64,000 nucleotides of DNA from Haliclystus octoradiatus. Taxonomy: Eukaryota; Cnidaria; Staurozoa; Stauromedusae; Haliclystidae. Of this stretch, positions 1 through 12,440 are shown piece by piece (within the stretch, counting starts at the first letter, position 1; the number at the start of each line of letters is the position of its first letter). The position numbers and the translations under genes are program-made. The notes beneath the pieces are model-generated. The model had not been told where the DNA came from. It searched no databases and saw nothing but the letters and a program-made list of their open reading frames with translations. Where the stretch lies: the NCBI GenBank assembly GCA_916610825.1, contig OU744454.1:7843422-7907421 (forward strand), written 5' to 3'.

Positions 1-361
1 AAAATATCAATGGAAACCCATGTTTACTTTTGGATCCTGACGGATTAGCATGAAAAAAATATTTTTCAAATTCAAATTGATGATACATGTATATGTAAAA
101 CAACAATACAAACGCTTGTGAAAAGTTGATCTTACAATAATATGTAGACAGAAACTGATCATCGTTCTAGTTAAGCTCAGCATAAATTTCAAATGGTATA
201 TGCTAAATCGAAAACAACATACTATCGAGCCAAAAATTTACTTCAAAAGTTTCTCTGATCCTGAAAATCAGCAACCGTATAATCTAAATGCTACAAATGA
301 TCCATCAAGGAGGCCTCAGAATACTCAAGAAAAATTGTACTTTTATTTACTGATCTAGTTA
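1..361. other. AT-rich non-coding stretch
   Basis: No gene, RNA or repeat could be supported here. The one open frame (minus strand, 7-192) starts at a non-ATG codon and has the composition of random AT-rich translation. Confidence 0.5.
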
Positions 362-1132
362 AAGGGAGAATACTGACCGGGGAACATTGCGCGCTCAACC
401 AACTCATACGTCATCAATTTAAACAAAGCTTTGAGAAAAGCTGCCGTGCGTGTGAGTGAGCTTCGTTTTATTATTCTGGCCGTATGTTGATTTTATGGAA
501 AGTATTTCAAATGAACAAATTAAAATCACAATTTTGGAGCTATACTACGTGCTTATTTTATCACGTTCTGGACTTTAATGTATTGTTTACTATGTGATCA
601 ACAGTATAAAAAGTATGATATGCAGGAGCGTTTTTAGTCGATCAGTTTGATTGATATGTTGAACGAAAGTAACACTAAACAAGAACTTTGTTTAACATTT
701 TGATTTTCGTTATAAAGCCAAATCCTTGTGTTTCTTGACATCTTAGGTCATCTTGCGTATCGACTATCGTTCTTTTTCATGTTTTTGTTGATGTAACGAT
801 CGGACCATAAAAGCTTGCCAACTAATAACAAAGCAACTTCAGTAAATATAACCAAGGATAAATATACCAAAAGCAAACTAATGTGATAATTCAATAAAAC
901 TATGCGAATCTGAGTTAAATGCATGGAATAAATCGTTGTTTAAAAACATTGATTCGTTGATGATTGTCACGAGTTCACGGCTTCGACAATTGTTCCTGTC
1001 TCGTGTTTTTGATTGTTTCGTTCAAAACAATAGAATTATGGCGAGGCCAACTCTTTTTCAAAACGAGTACTTGAATTTGGTATGAAGAATTCAAGTTCCG
1101 CGCGCAACGTTCCCCGGTCAGCATTCTCCCTT
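362..1132. mobile_element. Non-autonomous TIR DNA transposon, copy 1
   Basis: This 771 bp element begins AAGGGAGAATACTGACCGG and ends in the inverted complement of that sequence. The TIRs are about 33 bp and differ at two positions. The dinucleotide TA flanks both ends, which fits a TA target-site duplication as in Tc1/mariner-like elements, but the superfamily is not settled because no transposase is encoded. A second, nearly identical copy lies at 34861-35632, where a paralogous empty site proves the ends. The interior is non-coding, so it must have been moved by an enzyme made elsewhere. Confidence 0.9.
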
Positions 1133-1134
1133 TA

Positions 1135-2062
1135 GCACATCAAAAGAAGTCATTGTCACAATTAAGACTCAGAAGAAGTCAATCGATCCATTACTAAAAT
1201 GTCTTTTAATTCAAAGTGCAAATGTCAAAATAGAAAGGCAAGGACTTAAGAATCAGATTAGAAAAAGAAAACGTGAATAAGCAATGATAGAGCTAGGTAC
1301 TCAATTAAATAATCTTGCATCAGTAAAAAATGACTACAGTTTTTCGAATTAGTCGAAAGCATACTTCATTTTGAAATTTCTTGCAAGTTGATTTGTTTTT
1401 ATGCCCGCGATAGATTGTTGATTTCAAAACAGATTGTTTTATCAGCGTGCTCACAAATTTCATTATACTTAGTAGCGACAAATAAAACACACGATAATCT
1501 GCAACGGTTTCGATTTATTCTTAAATCATCGTCAGGCAAGTGAAAGAGAGAGAGAACAGGTTTTACATCGTATTTATAGTTAGAAATTATTTTCATGATC
1601 TATTGAAATTTGGGGCTCTATATACGACTATAACACACTAAATAATACATGAAACATTATGACGGAAGGGATGGTTGTCGATTCCACGTCATTTTTAAGT
1701 TTTCAATTGTCCTTTTTCCTATAGTATGCTCTCTTATCATTCTTTCTATCGTTACAAGTTTGGAAAAGGTGACTGATTGAAAATAGGGTAGATTTGACAT
1801 TAAATATATCTACTTCTACGAATCCAAACTAAGAAATCATTGTCACCATTCTTCATCATGTAGCTTCAGCTATTTGAATCTGTGATCATATAGTTTTTCG
1901 TGTAATATGCTCTTTGAAGTTGCGAGAATACATAAATAATAATAATAATAATATAATACGAAAATAATAATGTATCGCAAAAATAATATATCACGAGAAC
2001 GCATCTTTGATGAGTTCGGGTGATGAGGAAGAGATCGAATTGTCTTCAAGAACAATTACTTA
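1135..2062. other. Non-coding stretch with a short AAT microsatellite
   Basis: No gene is supported. A short (AAT)n run lies near 1935-1956. The two minus-strand open frames here (1399-1596 and 1870-2055) show no recognisable domain and are treated as chance frames. Confidence 0.5.
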
Positions 2063-4391
2063 CTTGGACAGGTAACAAAGCATTGAATTGTCTGTGTTTC
2101 ATTCACTTCTCCTAGGCTTCCATTTGATTGGAGAGAATGCTTCTCTCTAAATTGAGTACCATTTCCACATTCAGTAATACTTTGACATCTACTCCAAGCT
2201 GTCCATTGAAAAGCTTAAATGTGAAAAAAAATTTTGTCAAGATTATAAAAAATTCTCAACTGAAACTTCAGGCATTTATAAATACAATTATTTTCAGAAC
2301 AAAGCGTAGGAAAATTCGACGAAGGAAAACTCGTACTCTACGTCATAAACAAATTTTGAAGAGAAATCTTCATGATAAAGTGCTTATTCATCCACATTAT
2401 CTAAGTTTCAATACTAATTGATTTATGTACAAGCACTAGGGTGGGTCAAAATTTTGAAATGGTGCCAAGCGGTCTGGAAACATTGCATTCAAAGTTATAT
2501 TGCAAGAAGGCAACGCTTAATGGTTAGGCATTTGAATTTAGATTTAGATCGTTGTGCGTTATTTTACTTTCCCTTTTACATATTGTAATGACTGATCACA
2601 TTTGTCATACATTCAGGCTGCTCTCCCTTAATCCATTTCCATTTCATTACCCAATCACCGTCAATAAAATAGCTGAGAAATTTGCATCATCTAAATCGGA
2701 GACGATACACCCATAGCACTGAAAAAAATGGGATTAGAGCCACTGCTAAATTATCCACATGGCTTAACAGTCAAACCACTAAAAACAGTAATAGAGTCCA
2801 TACCAAAAACAATTTCTATATCAGCAAGTAGCTCATAAACAACAATACAATTTCTACATTGGGTTTTTAAAACCTCAATTAATACACGTTGTCAGAAAGC
2901 CGTAAAGTTTTGCTGTCTAGTTATTCATCATTACAATCGTTTTATCAGAATCAGTGCAATTTCAAATTTTAGAATCTTTTATACCGTTCTTTGCAATAAC
3001 AGTATTGGAGCTTATTAGCCTTCTAGAATGTAACTATAGCAATATTATCTTAAAATACTATATATTCATGTGGTGTAATACTAACAAATATTGAACTTAT
3101 AATTTTAAATGTCAATATGCAAAAACAGCTACAAGCAGTAGCAAACAAAACTATATTGAATATGAATGAATGAATTGTGACTGGTTCTCCACATAACCAA
3201 AATGTAAATGATCAGCATGCGTTTGACATAAGATGAAGTACCTCCATCTAAAGGAGGCTTACACTAAGCTTATAATATCGTATTACAGGAATGCACTAAG
3301 CTTTACAATAGCTATACAATAGCATGTTATAGAAATATGCTACAAAATAATAAAATAAAAATATATGTAATGTTGTTTGAGCTTTCAACATTGCTTATGT
3401 GATCTTCAGAAATTTATTTAAAAAGAAAAATGATTTAAAATACATGAGTTAAAAGTGTTAAAGTTTAACAAAATTATAGAAACGGGATGCGTTCGTAACA
3501 ATAGCTAATATATGCTGCTGTTTACTCACATGTAAATTAACAACACGAAAAATCAGCTTCTGAAAACTATTTTTTAAAGGTTTGAAAAAATGCAAAGACA
3601 AGATTGACTGCTAAATTCACGGAATGCTTGCAATCAGGCGAATTAAGCCAAACCTCAACACTCAGTCTGACTCAATCAAATCTCGGCTTTTCCTAGCAGC
3701 ATATTGAAAAGCTATTGTTTTTGCCATTGTCTAAAATTAGCTCTTCTTTTTAACGAATCCCGTTTCTAGCACTTTGTAAAGCTTTAACACTATAAACTCA
3801 GGTATTTTAAATAATTTTTCTTTTTAAATAAATTTCTGAAAATGAAATAAGCAATTTCGAAAGCTCAAACAACATCTATTTTATCGCTCACTTTTATCAC
3901 GCAATTACTAAGTAGAAACCTTTTGATACGAATATGTAATGTTAAATAAATTATTGAACTGCACTGTTCATACATGCTAAAAAACACAGAGGCAGCTAAA
4001 ACACGTCCATGCCCTTAGCAATATTTCGTTAGTTCGTAAGTATATATAGAGTCTGTGAGTTTGTTGGCCGGTAATGCCATTTCTGGGACCAACCAATAGA
4101 AATTCTGCTAGGGATTGAACCCTTGGACCTTGGTGTTGAGAAAATTCTAAGCATTATAATAGGTACCGTTGTAAAGGTTGTCTGCTTGCTCACTTCTAGC
4201 TCCCTTTTAGCGATCATTTGATACGTACATCAGTGATTTTTCAAACGACGTAGAGTATGATCGTCAATATTTAACCCTATATTTACATTACTAGTGGAAT
4301 TAAGAAATCATATTAGAATTCTCAGTTTTGACTCGAATTTTTGTATGATTCCACTTCCGTTCATTGATTTGAACCTGCATGATTACAAAAT
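2063..4391. repeat. Composite interspersed repeat, unit 1
   Basis: A head module (about 2063-2436) is followed by a body (about 2437-4391). The same order recurs at 5171-7125 with near-identical sequence, and the body recurs inverted at 34257-41473. The body's right end reads GATTTGAACCTGCATGATT; in the inverted copy this sequence bounds both ends, as a TIR would. The open frame at 2128-2421 in the head encodes a basic peptide that is frame-disrupted in the other copies, so it is not called a gene. The unit contains a SINE-like insert at about 4009-4256 that unit 2 lacks. Confidence 0.85.
4009..4256 (-). mobile_element. SINE-like insert with tRNA-type B box
   Basis: About 245 bp present in this unit and in the inverted unit (34375-34650), but missing at the corresponding position of unit 2, where flanking sequence joins directly near 7098. 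The minus strand carries GGGTTCAATCCC, matching the RNA polymerase III B-box consensus, preceded by a degraded tRNA-like stretch. This points to a tRNA-derived SINE. No clear poly(A) or simple-repeat tail was identified and the target-site duplication is not resolved, so a deletion in unit 2 remains possible. Confidence 0.5.
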
Positions 4392-4395
4392 GTAG

Positions 4396-5164
4396 AGTTT
4401 GTACATCAATAACTTTTTCTTACTTGGGCAGGGAACAATGCATTGGATTGTCTGTGTTTCATTTACGTCTTCTCGGCTTCCATTTGATTGTAAAGCATTC
4501 TGTTGATATTTCTCTCTAGATTGAAAACCAATTCCACATCCATTAACGCTTTCACAGATACTCCAGGCTGTCCAGTGGGAAACTAAACAATGAAACGAAA
4601 CAGGTTCATTTATTTTTAGTTAATCCTACAAGAAAGTTTTTTTAAATTTTGTGTTAAAATAATAGAAGACTTTTCAACCTCCTGTATTTACAAAGCGTAG
4701 CTAAATTTCGAGGAAGGAAAACTGGTACTCTGCGTCATCCACAGATTTTGAATAGATATCTTCATGACAATCCGAAAAAATTCACACACATTCTCTAACC
4801 TTCAATATTAGCTTACTTATGTATGAGCACTTTATAGTGCCTACAATATATTTTAAGCCAACATTTAACCTCCTTGGTATTTAACCTCATTTAAATTCAT
4901 AAATTAGTCAAGGCTTTGGTCTTAATAAAGCAATTTATATTTCCTTATCACAATTTTCAGGTATTGTCTCTCAAATTAACAATAGTGAATATAGCCAAGA
5001 TTCAACACTTTGGTGCAGTAGTTATACAATTTCATATAGTACCTATGTATTTACAATAGTTTTCATATAGCAGCAAACAAGAACCTATTTATGCCGTCAT
5101 CAATAGTGCTTAGTGAGCAAGAGACTGACTTTGCCTGTTATAGTTAGTTAAAAATCAATAACAT
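4396..5164. repeat. Diverged head module of the composite repeat (module B)
   Basis: This module starts at TGTAGAGTTTGTACATCAAT and resembles the head of units 1 and 2 (shared landmark GAATTGTCTGTGTTTCATT with small changes) but is clearly more diverged. A close second copy in the same orientation lies at 41474-42245, and a fragment of its far end recurs near 55085-55230. No coding potential is seen. Confidence 0.75.
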
Positions 5165-5170
5165 GTACAT

Positions 5171-7125
5171 ATTGGACAGGTAACAATGCATTGAATTGTC
5201 TGTGTTTCATTCACTTCTCCTAGGCTTCCATTTGATTTGAGAGCATGCTTCTCTCTAGATTGAGTACCATTCCCACATTCAGTAATACTTTGACAGCTAC
5301 TCCAGGCTATCCATTGAAATGCTTAAATGTGAAAAAGTTTTGTCAAGATTATAAAAAATTCTCAACTGCAACTTCAGGCATTTATAATACAATTATTTTA
5401 GTAGAAATCGTAGGAAAATTCGAAGAAGTAAACTCGTACTCTACGTGACAAACACATTTTGAAGAGAAATCTTCATTCTAAAGTGCTTATTCATCCACAT
5501 TATCTAAGTTTCAATACTAATTGATTTATGTACAAGCACTAGGGTGGGTCAAAATTTTGAAATGGTGCCAAACGGTCTGGAAACATTGCATTCAAAGTTA
5601 TATTGCAAGAAGGCAACGCTTAATGGTTAGGCATTTGAATTTAGATTTAGATCGTTGTGCGTTATTTTACTTTCCCTTTTACATAGTGTAATCACTGATC
5701 ACATTTGTCATAAATTCAGGCTGCTCTCCCTTAATCCATTTCCATTTCATTACCCAATCACAGTCAATGAAATAGCTGAGAAATTTGCATCATCTAAATC
5801 GGAGACGATACACCCATAGCACTGACAACAATGGGATTAGAGCCACTGCTAAATTATCCACATGGCTTAACAGTCAAACCACTAAAAACGGTAATAGAGT
5901 CCATACCAAAAACAATTTCTATATCAGCAAGTAGCTCATAAACAACAATACAATTTCTACATTGGGTTTTTAAAACCTCAATTAATACACGTTGTCAGAA
6001 AGCCGTAAAGTTTTGCTGTCTAGTTATTCATCATTACAATCGTTTTATCAGAATCAGTGCAATTTCAAATTTTAGAATCTTTTATACCGTTCTTTGCAAT
6101 AACAGTATTGGAGCTTATTAGCCTTCTAGAAAGTAACTATGGCAATATTATCTTAAAATACTATATATTCATGTGGTGTAATACTAACAAATATTGAACT
6201 TATAATTTTAAATGTCAATATGCAAAAACAGCTACAAGCAGTAGCAAACAAAACTATATTGAATATGAATTAATGAGTTGTGACTTGTTCTCGCCATAAC
6301 TGAAATGTAAATGATAAGCATGCGTTTGACATAAGATGGAGTACCTCCATCTAAAGGAGGCTTACACTAAGCTTATAATATCGTATTACAGGAATGCACT
6401 AAGCTTTACAATAGCTATACAATAGCATGTTATAGAAATATGCTACAAAATAATAAAATAAAAATATATGTAATGTTGTTTGAGCTTTCAACATTGCTTA
6501 TATGTGATCTTCAGAAATTTATCTTAAAAGAAACACTATTTAAAATACATTAGGTAAAAGTGTTAAAGTTTACCGAGTGCTAGAAACGGGAACAATAGCT
6601 AATATATGCTGCTGTCTACGCACATGTAAATCAACAACACGGAAAATCAGGCTCTGAAAATAATTTTATAGTTTTGAAAAAATGCTAAGACAAGTTTGAC
6701 TGCTTAATACACGAAATGCTTGCAATCAGGTGAATCAAGCCAACCTCAACACTCACTCTGACCCAATCAAATCTCGGCCTTTCCAAGCAGCATATTGAAA
6801 AGCTATTGCTCTTGCCTTTGTGTAAAATTAGCTATTGTTATTAACGCATCCTGTTTCTAGCACTTTGTAAAATTTTTAACACTTTAAACTCATTTATATT
6901 AAATCATTTTTTTTTTAAATAAATTTCTGAAGATGACATCGGCAATTTCCGAAGCTCAAACAACGTCTATTTTATCGCTTACTTTTATCACGCAATTACT
7001 AAGTAGAAACTTACTGATACGAATATGTAATGTTAAATAAATTATTCACCTGCAATGTTCATACATGCTAAAAAACATGGAGGTAGCTAAAACACGTCAA
7101 TCGTCAATACTTAACCCTATATTTA
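5171..7125. repeat. Composite interspersed repeat, unit 2
   Basis: A direct copy of unit 1 (head about 5171-5536, body about 5537-7125), almost identical base for base over most of its length. It lacks the 245 bp SINE-like insert, and its right end stops before the TIR-like terminus of unit 1. The short open frame at 5245-5448 overlaps the head and is not conserved in frame between copies. Confidence 0.85.
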
Positions 7126-7504
7126 TAATCTGATTAGAAGCTTCAAATTTACGCATTTTGTAATAAAAGACAACCCAATTAATTTCATGTTTTTATTCGC
7201 AATGTTTCGGCTTTGCACTGAAGCCATAATATAATTGTTATGCTGTACATTCTATGTAAAATTATGTAGAAACCGAGCTGTATATTCAACATAGGCAATG
7301 AGTTCGTTGTAATAGTCTATTGCTGATAGGAAATCTTCCATTATCGGATTAAGTGATAGCATAGCTATTTTCTAGAATCCCATTTTGATGGAAATCATAA
7401 TTTATACTTTAGCAATATCAATTGAGAACTATATTTTCTTGAGCATAAGATAATGACGATGATAAATAAAATGTTTATCAAAGTTTATAATTTATAGGGG
7501 TTGA
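7126..7504. other. Non-coding gap between repeat and pseudogene
   Basis: AT-rich sequence without a supported feature. It would be the 3' flank of the minus-strand pseudogene that ends near 7505. Confidence 0.5.
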
Positions 7505-7870
7505 TTAATAACTGGTACTGTCCGTACATTCTCCTTTACAGTTTATACATAATTTTGTACAATTCAAATTTGCTTTGCGGCATCCACATCTATCATCTTG
7601 GCAGCCATTTTTAAGATTGCATGAGCATTTTATAAGCTCCAGACAAGCATTTGCTATTGGCAGTAGATTGGACCAGAGCGTTGTAAGGCTAACTTTCTCC
7701 ATTTTCTGAAACCAAAGTAATGGGCTTGGGTGCGCTGGCTCGGCAATCAAGGACTGGGCCCACATATGTCCACTCTGATACGCTGAGCGGTATATATCCT
7801 GCAGCCAAGCCGACGAAGAGGGTGGCATATTATCGATTTCCCTGTCTTTTGAGGTAAAAAGAGTCAACAA
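7505..7870 (-). pseudogene. C-terminal CXC (tesmin/TSO1-like) cysteine-rich block
   Basis: A 121-codon open stretch. Its first half contains MPPSSSAWLQDIYRSAYQSG, typical of the segment before the cysteine cluster in this family. Its last 40 residues carry a dense pattern: CSC, GC, CGC, NC, LC, NC and EC spaced as in CXC domains, which bind zinc and, in tesmin/TSO1 proteins, DNA. The start methionine is only the first one after an upstream stop. The block is separated from the nuclease-like block by about 70 bp containing frameshifts. It is the best-preserved piece of the 7.5-12.5 kb pseudogene. Confidence 0.7.
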
Positions 7871-7929
7871 TGAAATAACATGAGGTAATATAAAATAACA
7901 ATGAAACGTTCAAGAGTTGCACAGGGTTG

Positions 7930-8340
7930 AGATATAAAAATACATCTGTTCTATCAGGGACTGCAGCCATGCCTTCCAATCAGATTTTTTACCTAGAAAA
8001 ATGAAATTGTATCACTTTCCGTTAAGGAGTGTAAACCAATAAGCGCCAGTGACTTATTTTCTCCCAGAGAAAATGCTATGTCGTCGACAGAACTATGTGT
8101 ACGATGCTGTCCCACTCCAGAATCAATCCAAAAAGTATCTAAACCCTCTTTTCTCAATTGATAATACAGTCCAACAGCCAACACCAATACGTCAGTATCG
8201 ACTGTCCTTACTAAAACATTTGACTTCCCTTCTCTAACCGCATCTAATACATGTAAAATATCCTGATGTCCGCTTCTTTTTGACTACATGTCAACAGTTT
8301 AGTATTCGAGATCGGAGAGTTTTTGATAATCCTTTCTTCG
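7930..8340 (-). pseudogene. Nuclease-like acidic block of the same pseudogene
   Basis: In shifting minus-strand frames the block reads QKEADIR, then LVRTVDTDVLVLAVG, then ALIGLHSLTESDTISFF, then GKKSDWKAW. Intact family members have, as I recall, HEEADTR, a DTDV strand and a GCDT motif followed by GKK. That arrangement of acidic residues resembles PIN/FEN1-type nucleases. Here HEE is QKE and the GCD is ESD, so predicted metal ligands are changed. Frames change near 8210 and again near 8000. The nuclease reading is inference; order and wording of the motifs are seen directly. Confidence 0.55.
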
Positions 8341-9173
8341 TAAGTGGTAGTAAAGACAACATTTAAAATATGATTAATGCAAATATGCAATGCCTTTGAA
8401 CAATTCTTCTTTATTTACAGAATTTCGTAAAAGTTCTTGCCAATTCCTTGAAAGTTTATAATTTTCGCCAACTTGCCTTCTTGCTCCGTGTCCGCGAGAA
8501 GATATCATCCAAGCCTTCGGGCTTACTTCAAAATATCTGTCCCAGATAAAATCTACTCTAGACAGGTTCAACCAGCTTATTTGGCTTTGGACATATGGAC
8601 ACGTCGTGTTTGTAATATTGCCAAATGTGTTCTCGGTTATTGGAAGAAATTGACTATCGCAGCACCGTCATAAAATGCAGCGTCAATTAAAGGTTTGCTG
8701 AATTACTTCAAAATTGTTGCTAGCTCAGACTTGGAGCCTTCGCGAATACTACCATTGTTATTAGCAATTGATGGTGGAAAGGGATGATTCTCATGTCGGA
8801 AAAATACCTCCATGTCAATATCTCTCGTTTTACCAACTACATATAGTCTGCTGAATAAATTGATATCAGCTTTCATATTTTTTACTACCAAATAGAACGA
8901 GTTGGAGCTTTTATAGTTGAGCTCAATAGTATTAATTTATTTTGCTTAATACTTGTAGAAAAGGGCACTTCATTAGTCTCCAATATTTCTTTGACAAACT
9001 TTTTCAGGCATTCTTTTCCTTGTATTCTCTATTATGTAAAGAGAATTTACAGCTTCTTGCGGTTTTATTATTCTAATATCAAGGGCAATGAAATCAGCAG
9101 TATCTTCATGAAATGGATTTCCGAATTGAGAAAATGCGGAATCTAAATTAATGACAATTTGATGGAACGTCTT

Positions 9174-9715
9174 CTACATAGATTGGTATTGATTGTGATG
9201 CATCAATTTCTGTTTATTTTTCGTTGCATTTTCAAACTCAGCCAGTAGACGAGAATTTTCAGAAACACAAACAATGAAACTTTTAAGCGCACTAGGATCA
9301 TCAAATAAACCAACTGCATCCTCTCTTCCTTTCAAGAACTTGTTGTTCCACTCATTGGCGTGGCCAATGACCACAGAAGAAAACGGTCTCTTGGTTTTAC
9401 TCACAGTAAAAGCACCATCGCGAAAAGCTTTGTAAATAAAAGGATTCATTTCCGATAAGCATCGTAGATCTCCCAAGTGTACTGGAAACCATGGTGCATA
9501 ATTGTGGTGAGATAGGGCAAAGAACCATGGCTTGCATTGTATCAACATATAATTACAAATCCATTTCTCTGAGAGATCTTACAAACATTAATAAAAATGG
9601 TTCAAGACTATAGATCATCAACCAAAAATACAATGTTGCAGACTTCATCGCCATCGATTTTTTCTATTCTTCAAAGTTTATATCACAGTCATTAAAGGTG
9701 TCTGATAATTCATAG
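9174..9715 (-). pseudogene. Conserved HHNYA-type block of the same pseudogene
   Basis: The upstream part (about 9715-9560) reads TLYFWLMIYSLEPF and FVRSLREMDL before a stop. After a frame change it continues from 9548 with FALSHHNYAPWFPVHLGD, KTKRPFSSVVIGHANEWNN and then an alanine-leucine-phenylalanine region. These are the most recognisable signatures of the family: a tyrosine-rich helix pair, an H-x-NYA motif and a later HEQNN-like motif, here HANEWNN. No biochemical activity is known to me for this region. Confidence 0.65.
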
Positions 9716-11933
9716 GCAGTAAAAAGAAGTTTATGCAACAAGGACAAAGGTAAAAGAGAAAGTATTCATTTATTGATAATAGTGTCTTGAGTTCGATCAG
9801 CATGATATGAAGACCAGGTTACATCAAATTTATTGTTATCTTCTTCAAAAAATTGAGCGTGTTCACACCAGCTCTTTTTCATCAATTTTTTTTTTGACTT
9901 AGAGGGGCATTTAACCACTTTTTGCACAACAATGGCATAGGGGGAGTTCTATATTTGAGAATAACAGGTGGAACAATCTTACAAGAGCTTGGCATTTATG
10001 CTGATTTTTGTATTCTTGAAAAGGATGTATTAGTATTCAACGCTACAGGTCGTTTCTTTGCAGGGTGTTCTCAACTTGATTTTTGGAACAATAATATGCT
10101 AGTACCATGAAACCAATTTTTCGAAGTTGTACTTTTTGGATTATAATCTATGTTGTCATATGCAGATATAGTAAATTCATTAAGCCATTAAGTTGATGGA
10201 CAGATGACACCTTCCAATTCAAATTGGTTTATGGATGAACTACATAATGAGTTGGAGATTTGTGGAACTCATGTGTATGAAATTGAAAGTTCATAGGAAT
10301 GTAATTTTTCAACAAGATCCTTGTTTCTATGCCTGCTATGAATTAGCATAGCAATAAATACAGGAAATGGTGTTTCTCTCTTACTCAAGGTTAGTACTTT
10401 GTTGGTCTTCTTTTTTTGCTTTCGATAACATCTAGGGTAGCAGAATTACCTGAAACAATCATACTTATCAGCTCTAAGAGTGAAGAAGGAACTGACTTCA
10501 GCTGACAGTTATCAAAAGTTCCATCAAATTCCTTAGAAACCTGTACATTCATGTCCTCTCTGACTTGTTTTGCTACAGCTCTAAGCTTGATGCCCTCATC
10601 ACAATTGATATTTTTGTAGAGCTACCTGATAAGGCTACATGAAATTTCATTGCTCGTGGGAAGATATTCTCCTTGAGACTTTTCAAAAGAGAATCCTTCC
10701 AAATGTTCCAATAATCGTCCTCAGAAACGGATTGTGTGGACATAGGGGACATAGGGAATGTCAAACGGAGATAATAAATCAGAGAGCCTCGTTTGATACA
10801 TCTGGTATAATTTTGGCATTGAAAAAACAACTTCTCCGGTAGAATGTAGAACAGATTCTTCGATATGGTCAATAACTTCTGCAAACACAATTCCTTCACA
10901 AGAACTTACCATATATTTGTCACTGTTCTCTTCACGGCGTAGGCTGCAGCATTTATTGTTAGAGCAGTGCCATTAAAGACCATAAAATTACCAGCAGCCT
11001 TTGCATATTATTGTCTTTGAAATCTGGACCCAGATTTCAATCGCTCGTTCTCATGATACACAGCCTGCCTCTATGTCTCCTTTGCACACACACGCGATTT
11101 TGTAAAACGTTTTCGTAAAACACACATGGAAGCATCTCTGCTAAGTTATTTAGCAACGAACTGGTTTGGAAAGTTACAAGAGCAATAGAAATGGACATCG
11201 TAAGGGATTTTGGCGCTTGAAAAAATGTGTACCACGAAAATCAATTCACTTGCTACTAGCGTCATACGAATTGTGGACGGGAGACAAAGTTGAAAACAAC
11301 TGAACTCGACTGATTCAAAATTTCATGTTTTTGCTTGCTTGATACAAGAATATTGGGAATTGAAAGAACAGGAAGAGATTTGTTAGCATTCAGAATCGAA
11401 ATTTATCATCGAAACAATATGAAATTATAACATAAGTTCAATTCGTTTTTTAATACAGATGCTTTGCTCATTGATTCCAAATTATGTTTGTAAACACGTA
11501 GGCTTCGTCTAAATATAGTTAGTATGAAACCTATGAATGTTTTATATTGCATTCTTTTTCTGTAGTATTTATGCACATAAATTGTAAAATTTAGAATCAT
11601 ATGAATTTAATTAGTGTTGATTTGAAAGTACTTTTTATCCAAGTTGTTTTGATTTGCGCTTATCTTTTCAGACAGATATAATTGGACTGTGACTCCCATG
11701 CCGCTATCTATTAGCCATAGACTTTGCGTTTCGACAAATAATAATTGAGATTTATCCAAAACTGAAATTGATAACCGGACTATTTTCTCAAGCTTTCTGT
11801 TGCATTTTTCCCGAGCAACAGCCACAAGGGCTATCCACTGACGTCACTTTCCAGAGAATTAGCCTCGTTTCTTGTCGTCAAAACAACAAAACAAAGCAAA
11901 GGCTGCTGTTCATTCGAAACTCTTTCAGCTTTT

Positions 11934-12440
11934 CTACACAACTAATAGACGTAACCCAAGTTCTTTTGTGCATGCATGTACTAGGTATCCTAGGTATTCA
12001 GAAGAAGGACATTCACAGCAAATACAAACGTGTAAAACGGACTTCCAACCCTTACCGCCGCGGTGGGACTTCTTTATTGGCTGATCAGATGGTAAATCAT
12101 GATCAGTTGCTAAACATCGTTTGGTTGCTCTTTCTAGGTCTTTTGAGTTGAATTTATTGTAGCAATTTCTGTGCCATCTTGCCTCATTGGTCCTAAGAAA
12201 GGTATCAAGATTATCATTGTCGACAATGTCATATGTACTTAAGCAATTTGGAAGTGTGTTCAGCTTTCCAAAGCCTTTCAAGTTTATTGCTAGTGCAATG
12301 TATCCTGCATGAACAGTTTCATTCGCAGCTAAAGGCTGACGAGCTGGAGAAATTAATTTCAGTTGAGTGAAAATTTTTTGAGATAATCTATGCCTTCTTC
12401 AATACTTTTTGCACCCTCATTGCCAATATATGCAGAAGCC
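11934..12440 (-). pseudogene. N-terminal block of the same pseudogene
   Basis: An open minus-strand stretch whose frame can be read upstream of the first methionine at 12281, giving PLAANETVHAGYIALAINLK before the visible open frame. It contains EARWHRNCYNKF and a pair CICCEC, consistent with the histidine/cysteine-containing N-terminal region of the family, then LVHACTKELGL. The 10.9-11.9 kb interval that follows shows no clear family match and may contain an insertion. Several plus-strand frames over this block (11768-12151 and 11872-12084) are shadows. Confidence 0.55.

Noticed and set aside
2128..2421. Basic 97-residue protein (KRRKIRRRKTRTLRHK)
   Set aside because: The frame is destroyed in the near-identical second unit and in module B, so it is a chance frame in a repeat.
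11768..12151. 127-residue plus-strand frame
   Set aside because: It is antisense to the N-terminal block of the family pseudogene and has no features of its own.
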